Positions 11,183 through 20,827 of a stretch of 64,000 nt of DNA are shown in pieces. The stretch's first letter is position 1. Each line of letters begins with the position of its first letter. A program made the position numbers and the translations under genes. The stretch covers positions 1 to 64,000 of the forward strand of contig JALQPE010002927.1 in assembly GCA_030407315.1 (NCBI GenBank), read 5' to 3'. The stretch is from Asparagopsis taxiformis. Its lineage: Eukaryota; Rhodophyta; Florideophyceae; Bonnemaisoniales; Bonnemaisoniaceae. The notes below the pieces were generated by a model. It did not search any database, had not been told where the DNA came from, and worked only from the letters and a program-made list of their open reading frames with translations.

Positions 11183-13001
11183 CGTGCATAACCGCCGAGC
11201 CAAGAGCGGCATCCGAACCAAGGAGGGCGCCTGCAGAGCTCATGGAGAAAACGGGCCAGGACCATGAGGCTCGCTACGACGCGTATGCGAAAAAGCACGC
11301 CGACATATCATCCTTGCCGTCTATTTCGTGTGCCCGCAGCGCCGAGCATTCTCGAACCGGTTCAGTCGATAACGTGACACCGCACGAAAACGTCAGCCGC
11401 GACGTCAGACGAAGTTTCACCGCGCCCTGCGCAATTGAAGTTCTATCGCTGAATGACTTGGAACTGTCGCCGCACGCAATGGAGCGACGCCGCTCGCGAG
11501 CCGCTTACGCACCCGTCCGACAGGCCGCACATGATTCGTCGCTTGCGCGTCGCGTTACTACTCGCGTCAGCTATCCGCACGGAGGCAATCCACACTGGGC
11601 TAGGCTAACTGGGAGTTGAACGCGTGCGCGAGCCTACAAACGAACGTTTTGTACTGCTGGTGCTAACACGCGTCGCGCAGAACGCCGTCGATGCGTGGGA
11701 ACCGAGCCCACTCGCTTACGCCCTAGACGCCGCCCGCTGACCACCCGTGCGAGGTTCGGAAACCGCTGCGCAAGTCGCGCCGATCGACCGCTCTTCGTTC
11801 GCCACGCAACTACTCGTTGTTCGCCCTGCAGCTACTCGTTGTTCGCCCTGCAGCTACTCGTCGCTCACGTTATGCAACCCTCAATAACCGCCTACCGCCA
11901 CGCAGAGGTCGCGTTATTTCACGTACTGGGAGTCTCGCCCACGTGTGTCGGTGCACAACCTGGGAAATGCGTGCAAGCCCGGCACCGACTAACTCTCTGA
12001 CTGACTCTAGGAGATGTGCGATGCGCTGGAACCAGCGATAGGTTTCGCGCGAAAATAGGGGAGCGGCTCCGAAATTGGGTGCGCAGTCTGGCCCGGCGGA
12101 ATAGCAATTTGACCGTCCCGCAAAAATTGTCCCACGAGAAAATTGTTGGCGAAGGGGCACCTGGATTGCGCCGCCGCCACACTGACCCCCACGCCGTGAC
12201 AAGCCGTCCCTCGCTGTCGTCATTTGATTGGACGACAACACGCGCAGACTCCAGCGAGCATCTCGAACTCGGTGGAAAGACGCAGTCACCTGGACGTACG
12301 CCGGTCTCCACCGAGAATATAGTGGCATTCACGCGCGCATCTCCCCCCCAGCAAAAGCGCGGAGAATGAGGCCTAGTCTACAAAAAGAAAGAGGCGACCC
12401 ACACGGGAGCCCACGAATAAGGCCCTTTCGCCCCGCTCTAGCCATGGAACAGCGGATGCGGTAGTGAGACATGAACGTAGGTAGCAAGCGAGGCGACGCG
12501 AAGGCGAAAAACGAAGGCGCGTAGCAACGAACCGATGACGCGACCGCGAGCGAACGCGCGATGGAATTAACCAGCGGCGACGAGAACCACGCGCGACGAA
12601 CCGACGAAGCGAACGCATTACGACGATCGCGCTCCGGCGTACCGGCCGCCCCAACTCACCCCGTTCCCCCCTCTCAAGTTCCACAACACACGCAACCCAA
12701 CGCATGCTGGCAATATCGGCACGTGCTGATGGCCGACTTCGTCCGGTTGTCCCCCGAACGGCGACGTGGACAACGGGCACATACGGCTTTGAGCCACGAC
12801 ACGCGCGTCCTTACCAAAAGCACACCGACGCTTGCGTGCCTCATGATCTGGCACGCCGAGTACCGGCCGGCCCCCAGCGTCGCACTACAGCGCGTGTACC
12901 AAGTGGAGGAACCAAGAGGCGGGAAGGGCGACACGTAGATACCAACAAGACGAGTTTATTGCAAGGAGAATTTAATGCGTGCTAACTGAATGGAGCAAGA
13001 A
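11183..13001. other. GC-rich 3' region of element B, no recognised gene
   Basis: Frames on both strands are short, Arg/Ala/Ser-rich and lack domains. A short duplication (TTCGCCCTGCAGCTACTCGT) occurs twice in tandem near 11819-11861. The stretch separates the chromodomain stop from the antisense ORFs. Confidence 0.5.
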
Positions 13002-14093
13002 TCAGGACGGAGGCGCGCGTGTATCATCGTCTCGACGCGTGTGACGGCTTGACGAACTACCCGCCGTATTGCGCGAACGAGCGCGGCTCGAAGCCGTATC
13101 TGCCTGGTGACCGCGTCGCCGTTCGGGATTCAACACCCGAACGACGCGCCCATCATGTACGCCAGTCCGAAGTGGAGGAATACTTGTGCGACCCGTCGAA
13201 GCCGCGGCCGCGCGCGAACGCGTCATGGGCCGTGCGCCGTCGCGTCCTGAGCCAACGCTCCCCGCAGTGCCACGTACCGCTTCTGCGCGCAACTCGCTCA
13301 CGGACTGCGTTTCGCCAGCTGACTCTTTCTCGCCCACGGACCCAGTCGGGGACCGCTGCAGGAAGCCAACGACATCGTTCAACGCCGAACCCAACCGGTG
13401 CGCGCGTTCGATAGTGTCTTGAACCTTGAGCACGGTATCCCTTTCTCGCGCGCGATATTCGTCGCGCACCGCAGCGATACGAGCTGACTACCGCCCCCTT
13501 TCTGCTTCCAAATTGGCTTCGACTTCGACGAGCGCACTCTGCGCCGTCTGCTGAGCAGTCACCGCAGCGTCACAGCGAGTTCGAAGAATCGCTAGCGCCG
13601 CCCGATCACCCTCAGCCTCCTTCCTGTACGCCGCTGCACGACCTTTCAACTTCCCGATGTCTTCGTGCATACGCTCAATACGCGCAGCGTCTTCTTCGAC
13701 CTCGCGTTTTAGCGCGGCTTCGCGCCCCTCCGATTCCGCCAACGTCTTCCGAGTCTCGCGCAGGACCGACACGGCCTCGTCACGTGCCTCAGCCTCAGAC
13801 ACATCATCGCGCGCCTTGATTGCCTCGTCGAGCGCTCTGGTGGCCGCGCTAAGACGCCCCAAAGCCTCGTCGCGAGCTTGCGCGACCGACGTCACACGCG
13901 ACAACGCCTCATCTCGACCCTGCTTGGCCGAAGAAAGTTGAGTTTGCAGCCCGTCTGCCGCCGGCGAACCAGCGACCACACCGGCGTCGTCACCAGCCAC
14001 CGCCGTGGGCGCTTCTGCACCCTCGCCAACAACTGCCGAACCCGATGCCGCGCCGCTAGCCGTCGCCGCACTTGCACCCGCTTCGCCAGGCAT
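13002..14093 (-). pseudogene. Antisense ORF 2 of element B: coiled-coil protein with one nonsense codon
   Basis: A 201-codon frame from an ATG at 14093 has an Ala/Gly-rich N-terminus of about 50 residues, then a long heptad-like Ala/Glu/Arg/Leu segment predicted as coiled coil. It ends at an in-frame TAG at 13490-13488. The same frame then stays open to 13002 with further helical sequence (RDTVLKVQDTIERAHRLG), so the ancestral product was probably about 360 residues. It starts 12 nt after the end of antisense ORF 1, as in a two-gene transcription unit. The family is not recognised; a structural or Gag-like role is only a guess. Confidence 0.5.
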
Positions 14094-14105
14094 GTTGGTG
14101 TCGCC

Positions 14106-15830
14106 TTAACCCTGAGTGGCTTTCTTCAGTTCTTGTAACTCGTTGTACACCTTTACGTACTCCGCCCGCAGCGCCGCGTCTAACTGCGCAACGTCGATAG
14201 GAGCCCGTGGTGCTTCGGAGAACAACGAGTAGCGCCCATCGCGGAATCGCCGGCGCTCAACTGCCAACAACGCGGCCATCGCAAGGTACTGCGCATATTC
14301 CCGCGAATTCGTTGCGCGCATCACATGCAACTCGTTAGAAGACAACGCCGACAAGACAGCATCTACGGTAACGACGTCGCCCGCTTCTAGATGCGCGAAC
14401 GCGCTACGTGAAGGGTTGCGCGGCGACTTCAGTAGCAAGTGAGGGATCTCCGTATGCCTGTGAACTCCGAGCGCGCCATGCGCCCAATCCACGACGCCGC
14501 GTTCCGCGCTCCACGGTAGCCACTGGCCACCTTCATTGAAGTCCACGCCGGGAGCCACGTCGAAGACAGGCGTCTCGTCCCATGGACACGCGCGATGCTC
14601 CGACAAGAGACTTTCTAAGTGCGCGACTGAATAGGTGCCGCCACGAACGACCGCCGCAGCGCCGACGCTTTCGATACCGGCGATGAGCCGGTCGCTCAAG
14701 CGAACGAAACGACGCTCGACGAACGCGACATGAAGCCAGGCGCAGGCCACCATCACGACCCATTCGCTAAGCGCCACGGCCCAGAAGTAGGAACGCGTCT
14801 CGACCGGAACATCAAGACCAAGAAGGACAGATGGTGCATAATGGAAGACGCACGGCAGTGGAACGGACAGCGATTCGGGAGCGTCAGGCCAGTCGCGCGG
14901 GTCGTAGCGCGGGAAGAAGGAACTCACGCGATCTTCCGGGAACTCGCGAAATTCGACGTCGCGATGCGTAACGAAGTAACCGGTCGTGCGACGCAAGCGC
15001 AATTCACGACGCGCCTCGGAGCGCATCCCCGCGTCGAAAAACCAAGGCTCACTAACTTCTCCCTCCCGTTCAACATCATTCCAGGGGACGCCGCCGTCCA
15101 ACAAGAAACCGGCGCTAGGCGCCGCCGCCCAGGGGTCAAGATGCGCGAACTCGTCGCGACGCATTGTGCGAAGACGCGCCAAGTGACGCACCAACCGCTC
15201 ATCCGCCGCGTCCTCCAGGAAGTAAGTGTCACAAGGAAGGTTCGAAGGTACAGCCAAATCGCACCACGCCGCCTCGCGTCGCGCATCCCATACGGCTTGC
15301 GCATTCTTGTGGCCAGGTAACACCGCATAGCGGTTGACATCGGCGATACGCGTCCATAGGAAACGCCGCGGAAAGTATTGGACGCGACTCAATTCGGACC
15401 AAGTTGGCATCGCGCGCGGCAGGAACCGGAACGCAGAAGGGTCGTCGTAGCGCGCACGCGGAGCGGCGACGGGGACGCGCTGCGCGGCCGAAGGGAGCGA
15501 CACGGAAGAAGGGGCAGGTACGGAACGAAGAGGCACGCCAACGTTGGCACGACTCCCAGACGCGGGTGTAGCGGTTACGTCCACTGTCGTAACAACACCC
15601 GATGACGCACCGACATTACCCGCGTTATGCGCACTCGACGACGCGGCAACCGGCGCGCTGGTAGACGAAGCTTGAGCCATTGACAGATAAAATGGGCTCT
15701 CGGGGCTCATAGGAGATGGCGAAGCGGGACGCGGAGTCGCCAATGGCGAACGTATCGGCGTCGAAGCTTCTTCGCCGGAAGGGACGCTGGCGCGCAGCCA
15801 GCTGGGGAGAGTATCACCGTCGTGCGCCAT
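14106..15830 (-). CDS. Antisense ORF 1 of element B, unknown protein of 574 residues
   Basis: This is a long intact frame between the chromodomain and the 3' LTR of element B, on the opposite strand. I chose the ATG at 15830; the frame is open a little further upstream without an ATG. The first 140 residues are Ser/Ala/Pro-rich and probably disordered. The rest is a folded-looking, Trp/Arg-rich region (for example WTRIADVNRYAVLPGHKNAQ) with one hydrophobic stretch near residue 360 (WVVMVACAWLHVAFV). No domain is recognised. Length, codon regularity and position suggest a real element-encoded gene rather than chance, possibly an accessory gene of this lineage. Confidence 0.55.
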   Translation of the reverse strand: MAHDGDTLPSWLRASVPSGEEASTPIRSPLATPRPASPSPMSPESPFYLSMAQASSTSAPVAASSSAHNAGNVGASSGVVTTVDVTATPASGSRANVGVPLRSVPAPSSVSLPSAAQRVPVAAPRARYDDPSAFRFLPRAMPTWSELSRVQYFPRRFLWTRIADVNRYAVLPGHKNAQAVWDARREAAWCDLAVPSNLPCDTYFLEDAADERLVRHLARLRTMRRDEFAHLDPWAAAPSAGFLLDGGVPWNDVEREGEVSEPWFFDAGMRSEARRELRLRRTTGYFVTHRDVEFREFPEDRVSSFFPRYDPRDWPDAPESLSVPLPCVFHYAPSVLLGLDVPVETRSYFWAVALSEWVVMVACAWLHVAFVERRFVRLSDRLIAGIESVGAAAVVRGGTYSVAHLESLLSEHRACPWDETPVFDVAPGVDFNEGGQWLPWSAERGVVDWAHGALGVHRHTEIPHLLLKSPRNPSRSAFAHLEAGDVVTVDAVLSALSSNELHVMRATNSREYAQYLAMAALLAVERRRFRDGRYSLFSEAPRAPIDVAQLDAALRAEYVKVYNELQELKKATQG

Positions 15831-16002
15831 GGCGAAAGCGACCGCGTGCGACAACGAGCGAAACAACGAATGCGAGTGACCGAGCAGAGAAGAAGGATAG
15901 AAAGAGAGAGAGAGGATCGACAGGAGAAGAGTGGACAGAGAGAAGGAGAAGGCAAAGGATACGCAGGAAGAGATGACGCGCGGGGACGCGCTGTGATGTT
16001 AG

Positions 16003-16012
16003 TCGGGGGGAG
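16003..16012 (+). promoter_or_regulatory. Polypurine tract of element B
   Basis: TCGGGGGGAG lies directly before the TG of the LTR. It resembles the tract ACAGGGGGAG in front of the 3' LTR of the copia element ending at 32942. It fixes the plus orientation of this LTR. Confidence 0.6.
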
Positions 16013-16803
16013 TGTGGTGCAATTTATGCCGCTAACGCGAACGCGGGTTGGAGCGATATCGACGAGTTGAGCCCGCGTGCATCCGCGCTGAGTTAGTTAG
16101 TAAGCGAGCGTACGCGTGGCGAACCGATTACGTGTCACGGTGCACCTGCGCGAACGCGTGCGATTGCGGACCCGGCGCCACGTGTAGCGATTTCGACGAA
16201 TTTCCCTTTATTTCCCCTTTTTGGGTTTTTTATGACGAAAGTCTTTTTCCAAATATTTCCCTTTTTGCGTGCGAGCGAGCGGCCGCCGGCCGGCCACGGT
16301 AGGACGGCCTGTCCTTTAGTAGTTAGCTATTAATGGTCGTTCAGCTTCGCACCTTACCAATAAACAGCCAGCATCTTCGCAGCTACGAGTTAAGCGTTTA
16401 GCGAATCGCGAGGACCGATTGCGTTACAACGTTGCGTGCGGGTTGCTCACGATCGCCGACGTTCGCGTGCGCGCTGCGCATAAACCGATCGTCGGACCGC
16501 GTCGCACCGCGATAGCGCGCGTTGCGTCGCACGCCACTAGGCCAGGGATTTACGACCCCTGTGTGGATCGCGTTGTGCTCGAGTTTACTCGGTGATCTCA
16601 CCCTGAGATCACGGCTTGTGCCGGCCCGCGAATCCCGTGTTGCGATCGATCCCTACGCGTTCCGCCGTTGTACCACCCGTTCGCCAGCGCGACCGAGCGA
16701 CGCGCGAAACGCAAGTTCAACCAGCGCGTTACGGTTCACCTCGCCCTGACACGGCTGCAATTCTAGAACTCCCTTAGCGATCGCCACCCCGGCTGGTCCT
16801 ACA
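16013..16803 (+). repeat. 3' LTR of gypsy element B (791 bp)
   Basis: It starts TGTGGTGCAATTTA and ends CTGGTCCTACA. The inverted copy at 19380-20185 matches over its whole length with scattered differences and indels. The boundaries are set by the shared ends and the polypurine tract. Confidence 0.8.
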
Positions 16804-18207
16804 TGGGTGGGAATCCAGGCGAGAGCAAAGAAGGTGATGTAGTCTGATTGGTTTTCTAGTTGGACCTCTGGCAGCCAACGAGCCTTGGAAGGACTGCTTG
16901 GCAACTGCCAGGAGTTGGTGAACAAATTCGAAGAGAACATTGACTGTATTTTCAGTCTTCTGAGATGGCAATCTCTCCAATCTGTTCAGATTACCACCGC
17001 ACTCCCTTCGGTACAAAACTAACAGCATAGCTCATTTCTCCTCATCGTTAGCCCGTGTAAATACTTCCAGGCCAAAATTCTGCAGTGTCCAATACTTTGA
17101 TGTCAGTCTGACGTTGTTAAATGTGAACTGCTCCATGGAAATTCGATATGCGATTGGAGTAGCAAATAGCCCCATAGATGCAGTGATGTAGGCTGCTTGA
17201 CGTTTTCTGAAACTGGATGTTACACGTTCAGTACCTCCGATGACCTCAGAATCCCATTCAGGACAGTCTCTTCTCAATGTTTTTGAGCTCTGGCAGTAGC
17301 CGATAAGTCTGACATTCTGCGCTCTGTCAATGATTGAAGCCTGTAGAGGCCACAGATGAGAATGCAATTGGCCAGATCTGACACTCTCCAGCACAGTTCT
17401 TTCATTACCAAACTCCTATAGACACGCTGCATCAAAGCTACGTGACAAGCACATATTGTCTGAGAATGACATAGCGCGTGTACCGTAGTTCCCCAAATTG
17501 CTCACTGCTCCAATCATTATTTTCTCTAGCGGGGTTAGATTCGATTTATGACGTTCTCTACATGGTGTAAAAATTGTGCATGGTACTCCTGCATCCATAT
17601 TAGGTATGTTTCTCGGCCCTGTAGTCTCTTTCCTCAGCTGCATAAAAGCAGCAACAAGCTGCACTCCACCTATCAATTCGAATCTACATTCCTGTCCAGT
17701 ATCATGAGAAGAAGATGTACAGTCTGATTCACTGTCGAGACGGCTGTGTGGTTGTTGCAATGGGCAGACAAGTATTTTACCGGAGTAATTCAACCAACCA
17801 CTTTCCAATAGACTTCTCTTCAGCATGTGAACTTGTCCACTGTCAACATTGCGAAAAGGAAGTTGCGGATGCGAAAGCTTCAACAGCTCATCCTCGGAGA
17901 GCATTACTGGTACCAACCTATGAGGTATTAAATGCATTAAGTTCACCATTGAGTTTTCATGAGAGAATATCGTTTCGAGCTGTGCTGAATACTCAGAAAA
18001 ATGCCGAGTTGTCCAGGGCTTATTTATACTCTGTGAAAGTGCGTATTGAGAGATTTCTTTCCTTGGCTCTATTTGGGCAACGGTCTTGCGCTTCGGAGAT
18101 TCATGCTGTTCATCGGATGCGGGCAATCTGGGAGTTGTGGACATCATATCCGTCGTATTGGACTGTCCAGGTCTTTTGCGAGTAGTGGCTTTTGGATCTG
18201 CTTGCAT
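16804..18207 (-). pseudogene. Decayed gene, divergent from the TNP2-like gene; possible ParB-like fold
   Basis: The minus-strand frame from an ATG at 18207 runs 263 codons to a TAG at 17416. It stays in frame after the stop to 17032 and continues in another frame to the edge of the element B LTR at 16804. A central part reads like a ParB N-terminal domain: a 'not these residues but a list' arrangement of LKRSLLESGWLNYSGKILVC followed by FELIGGVQLVAAFMQL, resembling the box of ParB/sulfiredoxin folds. That resemblance is weak and is my inference. The gene is cut by element B and is divergent from the gene starting at 18847. Confidence 0.4.
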
Positions 18208-18846
18208 GTTGAAATAGGTCGTAAGGGAGAGTACACTTCTCGAAGGCCGTATGGTGCAAAGCCAGTGGAGCTTGCACAATATTTATCTTAAGGCATTGAA
18301 AAGCTGCACGTCAAAAAGTTTACTGTTCATATTTTGAGTGAAGCTTGGTATTGAGAGAAATTACAGTAGGCAGACTAGAAGCTCACGAAGGAGCAAGAGA
18401 AGATATACATATATCAATTTTTTGCATTAAATTGCAACCCTGCTTCTAAAATTGGCAAGGTAGCTAATTTTTTTAAATGAAATTCTACTTTTTGAATCCA
18501 ATGTGCTTATGAGGGGTATGTTTTCGGATATTGTTTCGAGTCCGTGGCTGCAGATATCCGGATGTACAGAATATGGCCTACAGGACAGAATGCATCTCCG
18601 GAGAGCCATATGACGATGGCTAAAAGTAGCACAGAATAATTGAAATAGAAGTTCTATACAGAGAAATGACTGGTGATCTGCCAATAACATGTAACGATCC
18701 TCACGACGGACCGGCTCCCAACGCCAGCAGAAACTTTACACAATCCTAAGAGAACAAGCTCTTCAAGACACATTTAGAATACCCACATTTCCCAAAGAGT
18801 CTCAGACTGTGAGAAATTGCAAAGTTAGCAGCCACACCCATCTTTG

Positions 18847-20704
18847 ATGGGGCGCCACAAACCTCAACTCTTTCGTGAACGTCGGAGAAGGTCGCTTCGA
18901 TCTGGATGGGAAGATCTTGCAGGAGGTAAACAACAATATTCTAGTCTTTTTCGAGGCCTCGAACCCAATGATCGCAGACGCTCCCAGTCTATTGCTCTGA
19001 ATTCCATGCCTCTGCCTCGCGGCGAAACATCTCCCCGAGGAAAAGAAAATTTCTCAGCGCAGAAATATATCCAAGATTCAAATCCCTGTGAGATTATCTT
19101 CGATACCGAAAGGAACAGCCCGTTGGAATTGCCGTTCCTCACACACAACACATTACAAAACACCAACGCTATCCATGAATCTTCACCGAGATGGAACGAA
19201 ACATACTCATCAGATGGAGAACTACTGTGTTCAGAAGGGGATGAAAGCGATGAACAGTCAAATGTCTGGAACTCTGAAAATCAATCTACTCAGAAAGGCA
19301 TAAATGGAGAATATGCTGATGGAAGAACGATTCAAATGCTTGAAGAAATGGAAAAACAGTTGAGAACGCTATTGTCTTGTGTAGGACCAGCCGGGATGGC
19401 GGTCACTAAGAGAGTTCTAGAATCGCTTGCCTTGTCAGGGCGTGTTGAACCGTAACGCGCTGGTTGAACTTGCGTTTCGCGCGTCGCTCGGTCGCGGAGG
19501 CGATCGGGTGGTACAACAGCAGAACGCGCAGGGTCGATCGCAACACGGGATTCGCGGGCCGGCGCAAGCCGTGATCTCAGGGTGAGATCACCGAGTAAAC
19601 TCGAGCTCAACACGATCCACGCAGGGGTCGTAAATCCCTGGCCTAGTGGCGTGCGACGCAACGCGCGCTATCGCGGTGCGACGCGGTCCGACGATCGGTT
19701 TATGCGCAGCGCGCACGCGAACGTCGGCGATCGTGAGCAACCCGCACGCAACGTTGTAACGCAATCGGTCCTCGCGATTCGCTAAACGCTTAACTCGTAG
19801 CTGCGAAGATGCTGGCTGTTTATTGGTAAGGTGCGAAGCTGAACGACCATTAATAGCTAACTACTAAAGGACAGGCCGTCCTACCGTGGCCGGCCGGCGG
19901 CCGCTCGCTCGCACGCAAAAAGGGAAATATTTGGGAAAAAGACTTTCGTCATAAAAAACCCAAAAAGGGGAAATAAAGGGAAATTCGTCGAAATCGCTAC
20001 ACGTGGCGCGGCTCGCGGTTTCGTGGCAACGTACGCGCGCACGCGCTCGCATTGACGCTCCGTGACACGTAATCAAGGCGCCACGCGTACGCTCGCTTAC
20101 TAAACTAACTCAAACGGATGCTTGCGGACTAACGTAAACGCGCGCGCTCGCATCGATTCCATCGACCAACTTAAATTGCACCACATCTTGGCCAAAAATG
20201 CTTTCAATCTTGTCTGTTTCAGGCATAGATCGTTTCACTGTCAAACAGTATGAACTTTTTATTTCACCGGCAAGGTCTCTAGACGATTCTCATTCATTTC
20301 CATCTTACTCAACAATACATGGTTCGATATGGAATTGCCTTCTTGATGTATGCTTTCCGAAGTCTCATGTGGTCAAGTTTCACCCGACTTCGAACTTTCA
20401 GGAGGTAGAGGCCTCTGAACAGAGCACTGGTGCAGAATTATCATCAGCAGTCACTGGAACATCGAACTCCGGAGATCCCCAGGCTCTGTCGTCACCGAAC
20501 CAGAGGAAACAATCCGTAAGAATTGTACTGCCTTCCGAGTGGGTGAGGAAGGATATCGCTACTCTAACGTACTTCGAAGAAATATGCAAGAAGCATTCCG
20601 ATACGGAAGGGCCTTCGATTGAGAAATCTCCTGCAGTAACTATGAGGGAGAATTTTGCTCTTCCTTCCAGGCAATTTTATGTACTGGGTACCTCAGGACT
20701 TTAA
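18847..20704 (+). pseudogene. First part of TNP2-like gene, split by a solo LTR
   Basis: A frame from an ATG at 18847 runs into the LTR at 19380 and continues in the same frame from 20191 to 20704 once the LTR and one TCTTG duplication are left out. The encoded text is polar, Ser/Glu-rich and without a recognised domain. At about 20660 a frame change occurs: the frame used so far ends at 20704, while a different one continues with FMYWVPQDFKELVQETL and stops near 20829. It is read here as the N-terminal region of the transposase-like gene downstream. Confidence 0.5.
19380..20185 (-). repeat. Solo LTR (806 bp) with target duplication TCTTG
   Basis: This is the inverted copy of the LTR at 16013-16803. 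On the minus strand it reads TGTGGTGCAATT ... GGTCCTACA. TCTTG precedes it at 19375-19379 and follows it at 20186-20190, and no internal element sequence is attached, which is the pattern left by LTR-LTR recombination. Confidence 0.9.
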
Positions 20705-20827
20705 AGAGCTTGTCCAGGAGACATTATTTCTTTTCCGTGCAGAAGTTTACCACCGACAATTGAAGGTTTTTCACTTGAGAGGTATGGATGGCGATGTTCG
20801 GAGCCATCTACAGCAGAGAATGTCACG

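Larger units (their letters stand above)
10190..16803 (+). mobile_element. Ty3/gypsy element B, 5'-truncated, with 3' LTR
   Basis: Going along the plus strand: integrase C-terminus (10190-10640), chromodomain (10643-11182), a long 3' region with two antisense ORFs (13002-15830), a polypurine tract (16003-16012) and an LTR of 791 bp (16013-16803) starting TGTGGTGCAA and ending GGTCCTACA. A second, inverted copy of this LTR is at 19380-20185. The 5' LTR, gag, protease, RT and most of the integrase are missing. Confidence 0.7.

Noticed and set aside
12016..13422. Plus-strand protein genes in the 12-13.4 kb stretch
   Set aside because: Frames overlap on both strands, are Arg-rich from GC bias, and lack domains; only the minus-strand coiled-coil frame has coherent structure.
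14730..15320. Plus-strand 196-codon ORF
   Set aside because: It is the shadow of the 574-codon minus-strand ORF, with composition forced by that frame.
16013..20185. Long terminal inverted repeats of a DNA transposon
   Set aside because: The arms have TG...CA ends, one is preceded by a polypurine tract, and the other has its own 5-bp duplication on both sides, so they are two LTRs in opposite orientation.
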